In this document: positions 5,484 to 14,639 of the stretch, piece by piece | How the letters are laid out: each line of letters opens with the position of its first letter | How positions within the stretch are numbered: the stretch's first letter is position 1 | NCBI GenBank assembly: GCA_003343905.1 | Contig: QAKI01000051.1 | Coordinates: 1-64,000, forward strand | Length of the DNA stretch: 64,000 nt | From: Subdoligranulum variabile | Lineage (GTDB): Bacteria > Bacillota > Clostridia > Oscillospirales > Ruminococcaceae | Direction of reading: 5' to 3' | The notes under the pieces: model-generated | Told to the model about the DNA's origin: nothing | Databases searched by the model: none | The model's input: the letters and a program-made list of their open reading frames with translations, nothing else | Position numbers and translations under genes: made by a program

Positions 5484-8021
5484 ATGGAAACCAAAGGGAA
5501 ACTAAAGACGCTGACCTACGAGCAGTTCTTAGAGCGCAAGATTGATGTCGCCCCGCTGGTGGGGTTGGATGTACAGGCCGATCAGCTTTCCTCCGCCTTG
5601 AAACCCCACCAGCGCGACAGCGTGCTGTGGGCATTGCGCGGCGGCCGCCGTGCCCTGTTCGCGGCGTTCGGCCTGGGCAAGACCGTGATGCAGCTGGAAT
5701 GGGCACGGATCGTGGCTGAGAGGACCGGCGGGCAGGTGCTCATCGTGGCACCGCTCAATGTGCGGCGGGAGTTTTACGACGATGCCACCCACATCCTGCA
5801 CCAGCAGCCGCCCGTCTACGTCAAGACACGGGCCGAAGCCGACGCCATCAAGGCCCGCGTGCCGATCGTCATCACCAACTATGAACGGGTGCGCGACGGG
5901 GACATAGACCCCCGGCGGTTCGCCGGCGTGACACTGGACGAAGCCGCCACGCTGCGCAGCTTTGGCAGCAAGACATACCAGGTGTTTCTGGACAAGTTCA
6001 AGGGGGTGCGCTACAAGCTGGTCAACACGGCCACGCCCAGCCCCAACCGCTACAAAGAGCTCATCCACTACGCCGGGTTCCTGGAGATCATGGACACCGG
6101 CCAGGCGCTGACCCGCTGGTTCAAGCGGGACAGCACCAAGGCCAACAACCTGACCCTCTACCCCGGGCGGGAGCGAGAGTTCTGGATCTGGTGCGCCAGC
6201 TGGGGGCTGTTCCTGCAAAAGCCGTCTGACCTCGGCTACAGCGACGAGGGCTACAGCCTGCCGCCGCTGGAAGTGCGCTACCACCGCCTGCAGACCGATC
6301 TGGCTGATGCCGGCAGCGAGCCAAACGGCCAGATGAAGCTCATGCGGGACGCCGCCTTTGGCCTGCGGGACGCCGCCCGGGAAAAGCGCGAGAGCATCGA
6401 CGCCCGCGTGGAAGAAGCCAAGCGCATTATTGCCGAAGCCCCGCCGGATGAGCATTTCGTAATCTGGCATGACCTGGAAGCCGAGCGTCACGCCCTGACC
6501 ACCGCCCTGCCGGAGTGCGTGGACATCCATGGGACCATGGACCTGGAAGAACGAGAGCGCCGGGTCGAGGCGTTTGCCTACGGCGATACGCGGCTGTTCG
6601 CCACAAAGAAGAGCCTGTCCGGCTCCGGCTGCAACTTCCAGCGGTATTGCCACCGGGCCATCTTTCTGGGCATCGACTATGAGTTCAACGACTTCATCCA
6701 GGCCATCCACCGCATCTACCGCTTTTTGCAGACCCAGCCCGTGATCGTCGACATCATCTACATGGACAGTGAGGAGGAGATCCTCCGGGTGCTCAAGCAG
6801 AAGTGGAAGCAGTATGAGGAACTCACCGAGACCATGGCCGGGATCATCCGGGCGTATGGCTTGGGAACCGCCGCGATGGAGAGCCTGAAACGAACGATAG
6901 GAGTGGAGAGAGTGGAAGTAACCGGCGAGCACTACCGTGCCATCAACAACGACTGTGTGGAAGAGTTGCAAAACTGGCCCGATAACAGCGTGGACATGAT
7001 CCTGACCAGCATCCCCTTCGGTAATCACTATGAGTACAGCCCCAGCTACAACGATTTCGGGCATAACCCGGACGACGATGCCTTTTTCCAGCAGATGGAA
7101 TACCTGACGCCCAACCTGTTGCGCGTGCTGCGCCCGGGGCGGGTGGCGGCCATCCATGTCAAGGACCGCATCCTGTTTGGCAACGCCACCGGCCTGGGCA
7201 TGCCCAGCGTCGAGCCGTTCCATGCCGACACCATCGCCCATTTTTGCAAGCACGGCTTTGTCTTTTTCGGCATGGTCACCATCGTCACCGACGTGGTGCG
7301 GGAGAACAACCAGACCTACCGCCTCGGCTGGACCGAGCAGTGCAAGGACGGCAGCAAGATGGGTGTCGGGTGCGAAGAGTACCTGCTGCTGTTCCGCAAG
7401 CTGCCCACAGATACCAGCAAAGCCTACGCCGATGTGCCGGTGAAAAAGAGCAAGGACGCCTACACCCGCGCCCAGTGGCAGATCGACGCACACGGGTTTT
7501 GGCGGTCCAGCGGCGACAGGCTGGTGACCAAAGCTGAACTGCAGGCCGCGCCGGTCAGCAAACTGCAAGATCTCTACCGCCGGTACAGCCGCCAGAATGT
7601 CTACAGCTACGCCGAGCACGTGGCACTGGCCAAGCAGCTGGATGCCGACGGCCGTCTGCCCGCCACCTTCATGGTCTGTGCGCCGGGCAGCTGGACGGAC
7701 AGCGTGTGGGACGACATCAACCGCATGCGCACCCTCAACACCGACCAGCGGCTGAAAAAGCGGGAACTGCACATCTGCCCCCTGCAGTTGGACGTGGTCG
7801 AGCGGACCATCAACCGCTGGAGCAATCCGGGTGACCTGATCCTGGACCCGTTCGGCGGGCTCATGACAGTACCGTACATGGCCGTCAAGATGGACCGGCG
7901 CGGCGTGGGCATCGAACTCAACAGCGACTACTTCCGCGACGGCCTGGGCTATTTGCAGGAAGCCGAGGCGGAGTGCGACGCACCGACGCTGTTTGATCTG
8001 ATGGAGGGGGTGGCAAATTGA
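5484..8021 (+). CDS. SNF2-like helicase fused to a DNA methyltransferase (845 aa)
   Basis: The ATG at 5484 follows AAGGAGTG. Residues 1-470 form a superfamily 2 helicase: Walker A FGLGKT at 62-67, a DEAA box at 152-155, then TATPSP (motif III region) and a C-terminal RecA half with DIHGTMD and IQAIHRIYR. Residues about 475-845 are a beta-class adenine-N6/cytosine-N4 methyltransferase with catalytic TSIPF (508-512) and, later, the S-adenosylmethionine motif LDPFGG (787-792). SIPF replaces the usual S/DPPY/W. One enzyme could thus remodel and methylate phage DNA, protecting it from restriction. The next tiny gene starts on its stop codon. Confidence 0.85.
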   Translation: METKGKLKTLTYEQFLERKIDVAPLVGLDVQADQLSSALKPHQRDSVLWALRGGRRALFAAFGLGKTVMQLEWARIVAERTGGQVLIVAPLNVRREFYDDATHILHQQPPVYVKTRAEADAIKARVPIVITNYERVRDGDIDPRRFAGVTLDEAATLRSFGSKTYQVFLDKFKGVRYKLVNTATPSPNRYKELIHYAGFLEIMDTGQALTRWFKRDSTKANNLTLYPGREREFWIWCASWGLFLQKPSDLGYSDEGYSLPPLEVRYHRLQTDLADAGSEPNGQMKLMRDAAFGLRDAAREKRESIDARVEEAKRIIAEAPPDEHFVIWHDLEAERHALTTALPECVDIHGTMDLEERERRVEAFAYGDTRLFATKKSLSGSGCNFQRYCHRAIFLGIDYEFNDFIQAIHRIYRFLQTQPVIVDIIYMDSEEEILRVLKQKWKQYEELTETMAGIIRAYGLGTAAMESLKRTIGVERVEVTGEHYRAINNDCVEELQNWPDNSVDMILTSIPFGNHYEYSPSYNDFGHNPDDDAFFQQMEYLTPNLLRVLRPGRVAAIHVKDRILFGNATGLGMPSVEPFHADTIAHFCKHGFVFFGMVTIVTDVVRENNQTYRLGWTEQCKDGSKMGVGCEEYLLLFRKLPTDTSKAYADVPVKKSKDAYTRAQWQIDAHGFWRSSGDRLVTKAELQAAPVSKLQDLYRRYSRQNVYSYAEHVALAKQLDADGRLPATFMVCAPGSWTDSVWDDINRMRTLNTDQRLKKRELHICPLQLDVVERTINRWSNPGDLILDPFGGLMTVPYMAVKMDRRGVGIELNSDYFRDGLGYLQEAEAECDAPTLFDLMEGVAN

Positions 8022-8158
8022 ATTGCTCAAAACACAGGCACGACGGCGGTGCCTACCGCCGGTACACCACGACGATGGCCGCCCACGCCAAGCCCGGCAA
8101 GGACCGCAGCAAGGCGCGACGGAAACAACCCAAACGAAAGAAGGCCGGGAAGCCATGA
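8018..8158 (+). CDS. Tiny basic protein (46 aa)
   Basis: A TTG start at 8018 overlaps the helicase stop (TTGA), and its stop overlaps the next ATG (ATGA at 8155-8158). The peptide (MNCSKHRHDGGAYRRYTTTM, then a run rich in Lys/Arg such as KQPKRKK) is highly basic and probably binds nucleic acid. GATCTGATGGAGGGGG lies upstream as RBS. Double stop-start coupling argues that it is a real gene although short. Confidence 0.5.
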   Translation: MNCSKHRHDGGAYRRYTTTMAAHAKPGKDRSKARRKQPKRKKAGKP

Positions 8159-8973
8159 AAACCGTTCAGCAAATCATGGAAGAGGGCAATGCCCAGGCCA
8201 ACATCCAGAATTTCCGCTATATGCAGGAGAACTACACTTACGACCAGAAGGTACGCCATGCAGAAAATGTCGCTGCCAGCTTTGAAGAACAGTGCCAGGC
8301 GCGGGGACTGAACTGCCACGTTTCGGTTGGCGGGCTGGATTCCATCACGCTGCACTATTTTTTGGAAGAGTGCGGCATCTGCGTGCCCTGTGTCAGTTGC
8401 TCCACGTTGGAACAGCAGGGCGTGCAGGTGGTCCATAAGCGGATCGCCGCCGAGATGGAGAACCGCTACCCGGCGGGCGAATGGCTGGGCGGTCATATGG
8501 CACTGCCGCAGGAAGAGATAGACGTCATCACCGCCCCCGCCTTGCGCGAACGGGAGCAGGCATTGCTGGACGCCTGCCCCACGCTGCCGCGGATGTATTT
8601 TTTGAAACCGCTGCTGCCCAAGACAAAGGTGATCGAGCAGTTCGGTTGGCCGGTGCTGTCCAAGGAGATCGCGGGCAAAATCAGCCTGCTGCAAAACCCG
8701 ACCGAGAAAAACGCCACGGTCCGCCACGCAATCATTACCGGCGAGACGGGAGAGTACGGCGGCTGGCAGAAAGACAGCCGAATGAAGTTGAGTGACAAGT
8801 GGCTGCAGAAATTCGGTGGAGCAGACCCAGAGGGGGCGGCCAAAGGAGATGCATTTTATATAAGGTACGTTGCGGCTGGCGGGAGCCAGCCGGGCGGCCT
8901 TGTATGGGGTAGTAAGAACTCAACGAAAGAGGGAAAACGGGTATGCGGGGAAAGGTACGGGAAAAGAAAATAG
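8155..8973 (+). pseudogene. Phage PAPS-reductase-like protein, C-terminal half missing
   Basis: Starting at ATG 8155, residues 1-220 match the phage family related to phosphoadenylylsulfate reductase/PP-loop enzymes: NAQANIQNFRYMQENY at the start, the PP-loop SVGGLDS at 57-63, and AIITGETGEYGGWQ near 198-211. From memory, full-length relatives continue for about 200 more residues with several cysteines after the KFGG position (residue about 222). Here the frame instead enters low-quality sequence with a GGCTGGCGGGAGCCAGCC hairpin and ends at 8973, inside the next gene. A deletion has probably removed the second half. It may still bind nucleotide but is unlikely to be fully active. The overlap with the gene at 8943 fits random read-through. 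Confidence 0.65.
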
Positions 8974-9752
8974 TGTGCAGCCCTGTATACCAGGAAGTGG
9001 ATCTGATCCCGCTGCGGAAGGATGTGCGCAAAGAACAGCCGGAAGGACGGGAGAGCACGGAAAAGCAGAAGCGGGCCAACCAGCGGGCAGCCGAGCGGCA
9101 CTTTGTACAGTTGGTGAACGCCAATTTTGTACGGCCCGGTGTGCTGCTGGTGGACCCGACCTATGTGGGCGGGCAGGAACCGCAGTCGTTTGAGGAAGCA
9201 GATCACAACATGGTGAACTACCTGCGGCGGATCGGCTACCTGTGCGCCCGGCGGGGATTGCCGAAACCCGCTTATGTGGCGGTGACGGAAGGCGGCGAGG
9301 AAGGCAGCGAGGCGGAAAACCACCGGTTGCACCACCACATCATCCTGTATGCGCCGGGACTGACCCGCGACGAAGTGGAAGAACTGTGGAGCACTGGGCG
9401 GGGGCGGAACAGGCACAGTCTGGGGCGGGTGAACACCCGGCGGGCGCAGCCGGTGCACGGCAGCCTGATCGAGCGCGCCATGTACATGCTGAAAGCGCCC
9501 AAGCACAAAAAACGCTGGCACCAGAGCCTTGGGCTGAAAAAGCCTGTGGTCCGAACGAGCGACGAACGCTACACAAAACGGCAGATCCTGCGCTGGTGTA
9601 CAAACGGGGATGCGTATGACAGGGATTTTTGGCGGCGCAGATACCCGACCTGGAACGTCAGCGAGGTACTGGTAGAGTACAACGAGATTGAAGGTGCGTA
9701 CTATGTGCGCCTGTACATGTGGAGGGATAAGAACCCATGGAAACGAGAGTGA
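8943..9752 (+). CDS. HUH-type replication initiation protein (269 aa)
   Basis: The ATG at 8943 follows GAAAGAGGGAAAACGG. The protein has a basic N-terminus, then residues 125-136 HRLHHHIIL, whose H130-H132 form the metal-binding HUH motif. AMYMLKAPKHKKRW (about 180-193) supplies a Tyr/Lys motif like the catalytic YxxxK of rolling-circle Rep proteins. HUH enzymes nick one strand of the origin and stay linked to its 5' end. A similar gene is common in gut Firmicutes phages. Its place at the end of the early region fits replication. Origin sequence not identified. Confidence 0.75.
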   Translation: MRGKVREKKIVCSPVYQEVDLIPLRKDVRKEQPEGRESTEKQKRANQRAAERHFVQLVNANFVRPGVLLVDPTYVGGQEPQSFEEADHNMVNYLRRIGYLCARRGLPKPAYVAVTEGGEEGSEAENHRLHHHIILYAPGLTRDEVEELWSTGRGRNRHSLGRVNTRRAQPVHGSLIERAMYMLKAPKHKKRWHQSLGLKKPVVRTSDERYTKRQILRWCTNGDAYDRDFWRRRYPTWNVSEVLVEYNEIEGAYYVRLYMWRDKNPWKRE

Positions 9753-9958
9753 ACTCGTGCCGCCCGGATTGCCCGAAGCGGTCGGCTGCCTGCCACACGG
9801 AATGCGAAACCTACAAAGCATTCCGGCACTGGAAGGAAGAAGAATACCGGCTGCGCGCCGCCCGCGCGGCACTGGATGAAGCAGACGCAGAGCGGGGCGC
9901 GAAGATACGGCGGGATGTGCGCCAGCGGGGCCTTGACGGGGCAAGGAGGCGCAAATGA
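9737..9958 (+). CDS. Small cysteine-rich phage protein (73 aa)
   Basis: The ATG at 9737 overlaps the end of the replication gene. Residues 8-25 have four cysteines, CRPDCPKRSAACHTEC, followed by a helical part YKAFRHWKEEEYRLRAARAA. This C-x3-C-x6-C-x3-C form with a helical tail is frequent in phage early operons, where it is thought to bind zinc. Its end overlaps the following gene by 4 nt. The function is unknown. Confidence 0.6.
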   Translation: METRVNSCRPDCPKRSAACHTECETYKAFRHWKEEEYRLRAARAALDEADAERGAKIRRDVRQRGLDGARRRK

Positions 9959-10386
9959 AGCGGGGAGATACTTTGCGCTGCCGGGAATGCGGGCGGGAAT
10001 ACCCATACCGCGGAGGACGGCCGAACCCGTTGTGCCCGCAGTGCTACCGAAAAGCGCTGAAAAAACGAAAACAGGAGGAACAGAAAAAATTGAGATCGAC
10101 AAGAGGAAAAAGCGGCGCGCGGCGTAAAGGCGGGCCGCCGCCGCGGCATGCTCCGAAAAAAACAGGAGCGCAAGGGCAGGAAGCGCCACCGCAGGTGCGT
10201 GTGGAGCGGCTGCCCATGGAGCGCCCGGCAGGGGGCAGGAAGCTGACGCGCGCCACAATGGAAGCGCTGCTGAAGGACCCGGTGGGCAGGAGGGTCCATG
10301 AGATCGAACTGGAAAACGAGGAGCGGCGTAAACAGGGGCTGCCACCGCTGAGTTACGGACAGTATGAGGCAAAATACAGAATATGA
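9955..10386 (+). CDS. Zinc-ribbon phage protein (143 aa)
   Basis: The ATG at 9955 is coupled to the previous stop. Residues 9-30 make a zinc ribbon: CRECGREYPYRGG, then CPQC. A basic, disordered middle (KKRKQEEQKKLRSTRGKSGA) leads to a short folded tail with MEALLKDPVGRRVHEIELEN. Such proteins bind nucleic acid and may act late in the early phase. It is the last gene before a strong terminator, so the early transcript appears to end here. Confidence 0.65.
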   Translation: MKRGDTLRCRECGREYPYRGGRPNPLCPQCYRKALKKRKQEEQKKLRSTRGKSGARRKGGPPPRHAPKKTGAQGQEAPPQVRVERLPMERPAGGRKLTRATMEALLKDPVGRRVHEIELENEERRKQGLPPLSYGQYEAKYRI

Positions 10387-10423
10387 AACGGGGCCGCGCA
10401 ACGGGCGCGGCCCCGTTTGGTTT
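10387..10423 (+). terminator. Terminator at the end of the early region
   Basis: ACGGGGCCGCGC pairs with GCGCGGCCCCGT and is followed by TTTGGTTT. It separates early genes from the packaging module. Confidence 0.75.
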
Positions 10424-10543
10424 GCGAAAGTTCGCCGGTAAAAATAAAAAATCCAAACTGGATACCAAATACCATCTGCGCGCGGGTACTTTAGAGCGGC
10501 GGGGGCCATGGTGCGGCGCTGCACAAAGGAGGAAAAAAAGTTT

Positions 10544-10642
10544 GTGCAAAATGACGAAAAAATTCCGAATTATGACCTTGTTGAAATGGCAGAAAAAATC
10601 AATATGATGAAAAGAGAGCCGGAAAGGAGGCGGCGAAGGTGA
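10544..10642 (+). CDS. Short leader ORF before terminase (32 aa)
   Basis: GTG at 10544 is preceded by AAAGGAGG at 10525-10532. The frame reads VQNDEKIPNYDLVEMAEKIN and ends on a TGA that overlaps the GTG of the next gene (GTGA at 10639-10642). The intervening 10424-10543 holds only the promoter/leader area, with no other gene. Coupling is the only support, so it may be a leader peptide rather than a functional protein. Confidence 0.4.
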   Translation: MQNDEKIPNYDLVEMAEKINMMKREPERRRRR

Positions 10643-11277
10643 TCTACCACGACAATACCGTGAAAGGCACCCGGCGGGGCCGGAAATGGCCGGAGGACAT
10701 ACGAACCGCCGCTATGTGCGATCTACTGGTGCACAACAACCTGAGCGACGTGGCCCGGCGGTACAATGTGCCGGAAAGCACGCTGCGCACCTGGATGAAA
10801 CAAGCGGAACGGAAGAAGCCAGAAGAACAAAAAAGCCTATTTGAGCGAGCGCGCGAAGCTGAACTGCGCGCCCTGGCCCGGAAGGCCAGCGCCGCGGCGA
10901 ACTGTACAGTAGAGTACATGCGCCGGCGCCTGGAACGGAATTTGACCGATGCCGAGATCACCGAATACTGCCGCCGCAGGCTGGACGAACTGGACGGGCT
11001 GGTAGCCTACGACGGGCCGGAGGACCCGACGTGCACTGCGCTGGGCGAAGTACGGCAGCTCGAGCCGGAGCGACCAGGGGAGCGGGCCATGCTGGAACAG
11101 TTGATGATGCGCCACAAGCCGATGACCGACTTTGGCGCGGCGAACTTTGCGCGCACGCTGGTAAGCGTGACAGGCCGCGCGACGGACCTGCTGGGCACGG
11201 AGGACGAGCAGCAGAACACGCTGCGCATTGAGGTATGCGGAGTGGACGCCATGGAAGCGGAGGACATGATGGGGTAA
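10639..11277 (+). CDS. terS: Terminase small subunit-like protein (212 aa)
   Basis: The GTG at 10639 overlaps the previous stop; GGAAAGGAGGCGG is the RBS. Residues 15-55 form a helix-turn-helix (DIRTAAMCDLLVHNNLSDVA, then RRYNVPESTLRTWMKQ), the usual N-terminal DNA-recognition domain of small terminases. Helices follow, and the C-terminal end is acidic. The subunit recognises the packaging start and passes DNA to the large subunit, whose gene begins inside its last codons. Family identity is inferred from domain type and position. Confidence 0.7.
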   Translation: MIYHDNTVKGTRRGRKWPEDIRTAAMCDLLVHNNLSDVARRYNVPESTLRTWMKQAERKKPEEQKSLFERAREAELRALARKASAAANCTVEYMRRRLERNLTDAEITEYCRRRLDELDGLVAYDGPEDPTCTALGEVRQLEPERPGERAMLEQLMMRHKPMTDFGAANFARTLVSVTGRATDLLGTEDEQQNTLRIEVCGVDAMEAEDMMG

Positions 11278-12680
11278 CGCTGAAGATCGAAGCGCCCAAC
11301 GAAAAGCAGAAACTGTTTTTTACTGCGCGGGAAAAGTACATAGGCTACGGCGGTGCGCGCGGCGGAGGGAAAAGCTGGGCCATGCGGCGAAAAAGCGTAC
11401 TGCTGGCGCTTCGGTACCCCGGCATACGGGTACTGATCATGCGGCGGACGTACCCGGAATTGACGGAAACCTATGTGAAACCCATGCGCAGGGAACTGGC
11501 GGAGATGATACGGGCCAGGCAGGTGCGGTACAGGGAGACCGAAAAGGAGTTTGTGTTTGCAAACGGCAGCTTGCTGATGCTGGGGTACTGTGACAACGAA
11601 GAGGACCTGAACCGTTACCAGGGCGCGGAGTACGCTGTGATCTTTATTGACGAGGCGACGCAGTGGCCCTACGACTGGTTTTTGGTGCTGACGGCCTGCC
11701 TGCGCGGCGTGAACGACTACCCGAAGCGGATGTACCTGACCTGCAACCCCGGCGGGATAGGCCATACATGGGTGAAGCGGCTGTTTATTGACCGCGACTA
11801 CGAAAAAGGCGAGCGGCCGGAGGATTACCGCTTTATCCAGGCGCTGGTATATGACAACGAGGCGCTGCTGGCGAAAAACCCGGAGTACCTACTCCAGCTT
11901 GAAAACCTGCCGGACAAGCTGCGGAAAGGCTGGCTGGAAGGGGAATGGGATCTGTTCGACGGCCAGTATTTTGCCGAGTTCCGGCGCGAAAGGCATGTGA
12001 TCGAGCCCTTTGCACTGCCCGCGCGCTGGCGCCGGTATGTGAGCCTGGACTACGGCCTGGACATGCTGGCGGCATTGTGGATCGCGGTGGACGAACAGGG
12101 GCGCGGCTATGTGTACCGGGAACTGTACGAAGGCCGGGACAACGGGAAAGGCGCGGACGGACGCGGCCACATTGTGAGTGCAGCGGCCCGGCGGATACGG
12201 GAATGCACCCCGGCCGGGGAGCGAATCGAAGCCTGGCTGGCGCCGCCGGACCTGTGGAACCGAAACCGGGACAGCGGGCGCAGCACAGCGGAATTGTTCG
12301 CGGAATCTGGCATTGCGCTGACGAAAACGAGTAACGACCGCATAGGAGGCTGGCGGGCGGTACGGGAATGGCTGGCAGACGTGGAGGACGACCACGGAGT
12401 GAAAGCGCCGCGGCTACGGATCTTTACGACCTGCAAGAATCTGATCCGCACGCTGCCCGCGGTGCAGTTTGATGAGAAGAAGCCGGAGGACGTAGCGATA
12501 GAGCCACACGAACTGACCCACGCGCCGGACGCGCTGCGCGGATTTTGTGTGTATCGGGCCAGCCCGGCGGACCCGCCGCCGAAAGTGCGGGAGCCGGGCA
12601 TTGAAGTATTCTACGACCGGCGTTTGCAGTCGGATGCTGACACAGTGCTGGGATTGGGGGATGATGTATTTGTGGTATGA
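11235..12680 (+). CDS. terL: Terminase large subunit (481 aa)
   Basis: This is the packaging motor and nuclease. Walker A is GGARGGGKS at residues 39-47 and Walker B is VIFIDEA near 136-142, followed by a CNPGG coupling-like motif near 168. The C-terminal nuclease begins at YVSLDYGLD (about 269-277), with aspartates positioned for two-metal cleavage. The assigned ATG at 11235 overlaps terS by 43 nt and has a poor RBS. The conserved part starts only around KIEAPNEKQK, so a later non-ATG start (CTG at 11280) is possible. The length fits terminases of P22-like and other phages. Confidence 0.9.
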   Translation: MRSGRHGSGGHDGVTLKIEAPNEKQKLFFTAREKYIGYGGARGGGKSWAMRRKSVLLALRYPGIRVLIMRRTYPELTETYVKPMRRELAEMIRARQVRYRETEKEFVFANGSLLMLGYCDNEEDLNRYQGAEYAVIFIDEATQWPYDWFLVLTACLRGVNDYPKRMYLTCNPGGIGHTWVKRLFIDRDYEKGERPEDYRFIQALVYDNEALLAKNPEYLLQLENLPDKLRKGWLEGEWDLFDGQYFAEFRRERHVIEPFALPARWRRYVSLDYGLDMLAALWIAVDEQGRGYVYRELYEGRDNGKGADGRGHIVSAAARRIRECTPAGERIEAWLAPPDLWNRNRDSGRSTAELFAESGIALTKTSNDRIGGWRAVREWLADVEDDHGVKAPRLRIFTTCKNLIRTLPAVQFDEKKPEDVAIEPHELTHAPDALRGFCVYRASPADPPPKVREPGIEVFYDRRLQSDADTVLGLGDDVFVV

Positions 12681-12906
12681 CGTGATGGTGACGGTGCTGG
12701 CCGTGGGCATGGTGGTATGCTGGCGGCTGGGCGTGCGGGACGGTATGCAGATGCGGAACGGGCAGGCGCCGGAAGCGGTCCCGGTGCCGAAGATGGCCCC
12801 GGCGGAGAATCGGCCCCTGGAAGTGGGACAGCCGGAAGAGGACGAAGGAGAAAAGCTGCGGGCGCAACTGGAAGAGATCGACGCCTATGACGGGTGGAAA
12901 AAATGA
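12661..12906 (+). CDS. Small membrane-anchored phage protein (81 aa)
   Basis: The ATG at 12661 lies within the last codons of terL; a second ATG at 12664 is equally possible. Residues 1-22 (MMYLWYDVMVTVLAVGMVVC) form one transmembrane helix. A proline-rich linker and an acidic helix (EDEGEKLRAQLEEIDAYDGW) follow. It overlaps the portal gene by 4-13 nt. Nothing identifies the function; the position between terminase and portal is typical for small variable genes. Confidence 0.55.
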   Translation: MMYLWYDVMVTVLAVGMVVCWRLGVRDGMQMRNGQAPEAVPVPKMAPAENRPLEVGQPEEDEGEKLRAQLEEIDAYDGWKK

Positions 12907-14639
12907 AGGACGAAAAGCAGATCACAGACATCTGGCGCAAGTATGAGGCGGGCGTGGAACACCACCGCAGCAAGAACATGTACCGGCGGGACGAACGGTG
13001 CTGGCATTTTTACAGCGGTGATCAGTGGTGGGGCATGAACCAGGGCGGCCAGGAGCTGCCCATGGAAAACATCATCAAACCGATCTTGAAGTACAAGATC
13101 GCCATGGTAGCCACTACAGACACCACCATCGTCTACAGTGACATGACGGAGAATGTGGTGCTGCAGGAGATTTGCCAGGAACTGAGCGCCTTTGCCGCCG
13201 AGGTATGGGAACGTACCCGCATGGATGAACTGAAATGGAAGGTCATCAAGGCGGCCGCCGTTACGGGGGACAGCTATGTGTATGCCTGCGACGAACGGCC
13301 GGAAAGTGAATCGGTGGTACAGGACACGACGCCGAAGATCGCCGTGCGGCTGATCGACCGCAGCGCGGTCTACCTGGCAGACGAGCAGGAGCAGGACATC
13401 CAGGCACAGGGATGGATCATCATTGCCGAGCGGCTGCCGGTGGAAGAAGTACGGCGCCAGGCGCGGGAAAACGGGATCAGCGAGGAAGAGATCGAACGGA
13501 TCGTTTCCGACGCGGAGACCGACACCCGCGTGAACAACACCGAGATGGACGAGATCCGCCACGGGGACGGAAAGTGCACGAGCCTTGTGTACTTCACGCT
13601 GGTGGAGGACGAAGAAGCCGGGCGGGAAGGCGCAAAAAAGCTGATGTTCGGGCGCAGTACCGAGCAGGTGATCTACCAACCCCTACGCACGGTGCCCGGA
13701 CTGGATGTGTACCCTGTGGCGCAGATGCGCTGGGAGGATATGCCGAACTCGGCACGAGGTGTAGGCGAGTGCGAGGGGCTGATCCCGAACCAGATCGAGA
13801 TCAACAAGACGCTGGCCCGGCGAAGCCTGATCGTGAAGCGGTACGGATACCCGACCGCTGTATATGACGGCGAGAAGATCGACAACCCGGCGGCGCTGCA
13901 GAAAGTGGGCGCCGTGGTCCGGGCACGGAATCTGGCAGGAATGCCGATCCAGAACGCGGTGCAATATCTGGAGCCGCGGACCACCAGCGGCGAGGGCGCG
14001 GCCCTGCAGCAGGAACTGATCGCCACCACGCGGGAACTGGAAGGCGCCAGCGACAACGCCACCGGGCAGGTGGATGTGACCAAGACAAGCGGCGAAGCGA
14101 TCAAAGCAGCGAGGGATCAGGCGGCTCTGGTCTTGAACGACCAGAGCGCCGCATACCGCAGCTTTGTGGAGCAGTTGGCGAGAATCTGGTACAAGCTGTG
14201 GTGTGCCTACAGCCCTCAGGGGCTGACCTTTGCATTTAAGGACCCGGCGGGCGGCGAACAGGTCATGCGGGCGATCATTACCCCGCAGGCGTTGGCTGCG
14301 CTGGACATGCAGATCAAGATCGACGTAAGCCCGGCGGACCCGTACAGTGTGCTGAGCCAGCAGACGAGCCTGGACAACGCACTGGGAGGCGGGCACATCA
14401 CGTTTGAGGAGTGGGTGAGCGCGCTGGACGCGAACAGCCCGGTGCCGGCGGCCAAGTTCCGCAAGATCCTGGAGGAGCGCAAGGCCGCGCAGCAGCAGTT
14501 GATGCAGCAGCAGGCCATGCAGCAGGCGGGCGCAGGGGCAGGCATGCCGGCCGGGCAGTTGCCCGCGGCGGGCGGTGTGCCGGCGCAGGCCGCCATGATG
14601 GGAGGTGCTGCAAATGCAATGCAAAACATGCCGGTGTGA
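12903..14639 (+). CDS. Portal protein, P22 type (578 aa)
   Basis: The ATG at 12903 is chosen; a GTG at 12894 in frame is also possible. The protein has the P22-type portal layout: an N-terminal helix with WHFYSGDQW, a long wing with IIIAERLPVEEVRRQ, a central stem region (PNQIEINKTLARRSLIVKR), and a C-terminal barrel rich in Gln/Ala/Met (QQQLMQQQAMQQ). Portals form the dodecameric DNA channel at one vertex and bind the terminase. Placement after terL and before the scaffold gene agrees. Confidence 0.85.
   Translation: MKDEKQITDIWRKYEAGVEHHRSKNMYRRDERCWHFYSGDQWWGMNQGGQELPMENIIKPILKYKIAMVATTDTTIVYSDMTENVVLQEICQELSAFAAEVWERTRMDELKWKVIKAAAVTGDSYVYACDERPESESVVQDTTPKIAVRLIDRSAVYLADEQEQDIQAQGWIIIAERLPVEEVRRQARENGISEEEIERIVSDAETDTRVNNTEMDEIRHGDGKCTSLVYFTLVEDEEAGREGAKKLMFGRSTEQVIYQPLRTVPGLDVYPVAQMRWEDMPNSARGVGECEGLIPNQIEINKTLARRSLIVKRYGYPTAVYDGEKIDNPAALQKVGAVVRARNLAGMPIQNAVQYLEPRTTSGEGAALQQELIATTRELEGASDNATGQVDVTKTSGEAIKAARDQAALVLNDQSAAYRSFVEQLARIWYKLWCAYSPQGLTFAFKDPAGGEQVMRAIITPQALAALDMQIKIDVSPADPYSVLSQQTSLDNALGGGHITFEEWVSALDANSPVPAAKFRKILEERKAAQQQLMQQQAMQQAGAGAGMPAGQLPAAGGVPAQAAMMGGAANAMQNMPV

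Noticed and set aside
5529..8156. An 875-codon minus-strand frame opposite the helicase-methyltransferase
   Set aside because: Its product is low in complexity with no motif, and the + strand protein has clear catalytic motifs.
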